Positions 32,639 to 35,006 of a DNA stretch of 35,006 nt are shown here, piece by piece. Position 1 is the stretch's first letter, and the number at the start of each line of letters is the position of its first letter. Source of the DNA: Mesorhizobium sp. (lineage in GTDB: Bacteria > Pseudomonadota > Alphaproteobacteria > Rhizobiales > Rhizobiaceae); NCBI RefSeq assembly GCF_005063415.1, contig NZ_SUEG01000051.1, positions 1-35,006 of the forward strand, read 5' to 3'. A model generated the notes under the pieces. That model made no database searches. It was given only the letters and a program-made list of their open reading frames with translations, and was not told the origin of the DNA. The position numbers and the translations under genes are program-made.

Positions 32639-33226
32639 ATGGTTGCCGAAGCGGAAGACTCAGACGACGAAAGTTACACGATAGATTGCCCGGTGCTCGC
32701 GACCGAGCGGCTGGTCATGCGTGCCCCGCGTGAAAGCGACGTCGAGCAATTGGTGGCGCTCGCCGACAACCGCCATGTCGCGGAAATGCTGGCCCGCATG
32801 CCGCATCCCTATGGCGAGGCCGAGGCACGCGCTTTCCTGGCTATGACAGCATCGCGCCGTGCCGGAATTGCCTATGCGTTGACGCTGGCCGGCACCGAGA
32901 CCTTCGTCGGCTGTGCCGGGCTCAACACCACGGATCGCGGGTTGGAGCTCGGCTACTGGATCGGCGAGCCGTACTGGAAACGCGGATACGCGACGGAAGC
33001 GGCGCACGCACTGGTCGACCTTGCGTTCCAGAGAACCACGATCCAGGTGCTGCACGCCTCGACGCGGGTGATCAATCCGGCCTCGCGCCGGGTCATCCAC
33101 AAATGCGGCTTCCAGTATGCCGGCCAGGGCATGCTGAATTCGATCGTTGCCGGTCAGGTGCCGGTCGAGCGCTATCGCCTCGATCGCAAGACCTGGACCA
33201 GCCTGCGGAACTGGGTGCATTTTTGA
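32639..33226 (+). CDS. GNAT-family N-acetyltransferase (RimJ/RimL type)
   Basis: Predicted acetyl-CoA-dependent acetyltransferase of 195 residues; the substrate is unknown. The N-terminal ATERLVMRAPRESD pattern is typical of RimJ/RimL-like GNATs. The acetyl-CoA loop is WKRGYATEAA (about residues 113-122), and STRVINPASRRVIHKCGF (141-158) is the second conserved block. TGGAGG lies upstream of the ATG, right after the rpmA terminator. Its 3' end faces the convergent endonuclease gene with a 10-bp gap. This position after rpmA is common in Rhizobiales. Confidence 0.9.
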   Translation: MVAEAEDSDDESYTIDCPVLATERLVMRAPRESDVEQLVALADNRHVAEMLARMPHPYGEAEARAFLAMTASRRAGIAYALTLAGTETFVGCAGLNTTDRGLELGYWIGEPYWKRGYATEAAHALVDLAFQRTTIQVLHASTRVINPASRRVIHKCGFQYAGQGMLNSIVAGQVPVERYRLDRKTWTSLRNWVHF

Positions 33227-33236
33227 TGGATGCGGC

Positions 33237-34106
33237 TCACGCTATCTCGACCCAGACCGGCAAGTGATCCGAACCGGCCGCTTGCCGGTCGACCCACAGG
33301 CGCCTCAGCGATTTGGCAAGCGAAGCGCTGGTGAAGATGTAGTCGATGCGCTTGTGGCGGCTGGCATCGCCCGGCCGCTTGGGGTCGACCCAGGTGACGA
33401 GATCGGCGCCGGCAGCGTCGAGGCGCGCGGCGGCATCGACGGCGAGGTCGGCGGTCACTGGCATGCCGAATTCATGGTCAGGCTGGCCGGCGAGTTCGAC
33501 ATGTTCCGGCGATCCGGCCAGCATGTTGAAGTCGCCCATGACGACGAAGGCATCGGGACAAGGCAGGTCCGGCAAGCCGATCTCGGCGACGCCGGAGAGC
33601 CCGCCGCCCTCGAGCGGGTAGTTCACCAGGCGTTCGCGCAGAAAGCGGATCTGGCTCAGGCGTTCAACCGGGCTGCGGTGGTCGAGATGGGTGGAATAGA
33701 AGCGGATCGAACCAAGCGGCGTTTCGATCAGCGCCTCTAGCGCGCCGCGCTGGAAGTTCATCGCCTCGAAACTGCGGCTGCGCGGCAAAAGGAGATTGCG
33801 CGACAGATGGATCGGCGTCCTCGACAGCACCATGTTGCCGAGCTGGAAGGTGGTCGTGATGGCACGGCCGTTCTCGAGGCGCGAGCCGGCGTCGGCCTCG
33901 AAATTGCTGCCGTAGACGGCAAAATAGTCGGGCAGCGCCTCGCCGAGCTCGGCCACCATGTCGCGGCCGCCATTCTTCGGGTTGGCGCGGGTGACCTCCT
34001 GCAGCGCGATCACGTCGGCGCCGCGCACGGCATCGGCGATACGGCCGACATCATAGCGGCCGTCGAGACCGACGCCGTAGTGGATATTGTAAGTTACCAG
34101 CTTCAT
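33237..34106 (-). CDS. Endonuclease/exonuclease/phosphatase family protein
   Basis: Predicted metal-dependent phosphodiesterase or nuclease of the EEP (DNase I/exonuclease III-like) fold, substrate unknown. The 289-residue product has the family residues in order: N7 (VTYNIHYG), E37 (ALQEVT), H140 (YSTHLDHR), D192 and N194 (GDFNM), D255 (RIDYIF) and D280-H281 (GSDHLPV). No signal peptide is seen. I chose the ATG at 34106 because the protein then begins MKLVTYNIHYG, as is usual; an in-frame ATG at 34157 would add 17 residues without support. It is divergent from obgE, with 171 bp between the starts. Confidence 0.92.
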   Translation of the reverse strand: MKLVTYNIHYGVGLDGRYDVGRIADAVRGADVIALQEVTRANPKNGGRDMVAELGEALPDYFAVYGSNFEADAGSRLENGRAITTTFQLGNMVLSRTPIHLSRNLLLPRSRSFEAMNFQRGALEALIETPLGSIRFYSTHLDHRSPVERLSQIRFLRERLVNYPLEGGGLSGVAEIGLPDLPCPDAFVVMGDFNMLAGSPEHVELAGQPDHEFGMPVTADLAVDAAARLDAAGADLVTWVDPKRPGDASRHKRIDYIFTSASLAKSLRRLWVDRQAAGSDHLPVWVEIA

Positions 34107-34259
34107 TCCGACATCTCGCGCTTGGAAGCCGAGGATCGATTTTCGGCAAGGGGTCAACCAAATGGTACGCGTTCAGAGATACGCGCGACGTTACAGTAGC
34201 AAAAACGGCCCTCGCCCTTCGACCCGCCTTGGGTTAGAGCAATCCCGCAAAGCCAATAG

Positions 34260-35006
<747 letters not shown>

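Overview
The window reads as an alphaproteobacterial genome, most likely Mesorhizobium or a close relative. The basis is GC-rich coding sequence, an RP4-type trb conjugation operon of the kind found in rhizobial integrative elements, a complete fixNOQP-fixGHIS set with an FnrN-type regulator, and the order rplU-rpmA-acetyltransferase-endonuclease-obgE in the flanking chromosome. No database search was possible, so the genus is an inference.

Positions 1 to about 31020 look like one end of an integrative conjugative element (ICE). Positions 31020 to 35006 are chromosomal housekeeping DNA. The boundary is the 3' end of a tRNA-Ser(CGA) gene on the minus strand. A 438-residue tyrosine recombinase gene lies just inside the element, 114 bp from the tRNA. 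The element continues leftwards out of the window, so its other end, relaxase and excisionase are not seen.

Layout. 1-227: C-terminal end of an unrecognised protein with 21-residue tandem repeats. 447-12306: mating-pair-formation operon traG, ribbon-helix-helix gene, trbBCDEJLFGI and a DUF2274 gene, with many ATGA-type overlaps; no trbK or trbH. 12487-23265: microaerobic respiration module. hemN and fnrN diverge around one FNR-type box; fixNOQP follows a second box; fixGHIS follows two hairpins. FnrN would sense oxygen with an Fe-S cluster and activate hemN (heme under low oxygen), the cbb3 oxidase FixNOQP, and through it the FixGHIS copper supply and assembly proteins. 23266-24872: a mosaic region with a third FNR-type box before a tiny, probably broken ORF, a diverged direct duplication of about 210-250 bp, and between the two copies a 205-residue CHAT/caspase-like protein. 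24873-28130: a UbiM-like ubiquinone hydroxylase and a membrane GGDEF-EAL protein. 28131-29603: sparse DNA with hairpins and two small ORFs. 29587-30903: the integrase.

The chromosomal side holds tRNA-Ser, rplU (L21 with a long C-terminal extension), rpmA, a clear terminator, a GNAT acetyltransferase, a minus-strand endonuclease/exonuclease/phosphatase and the first 243 codons of obgE. The most unusual items are the solitary CHAT-like protein inside a split duplication, the third FNR box with its degraded small ORF, and an ICE carrying a high-affinity oxidase with its own oxygen-sensing regulator.
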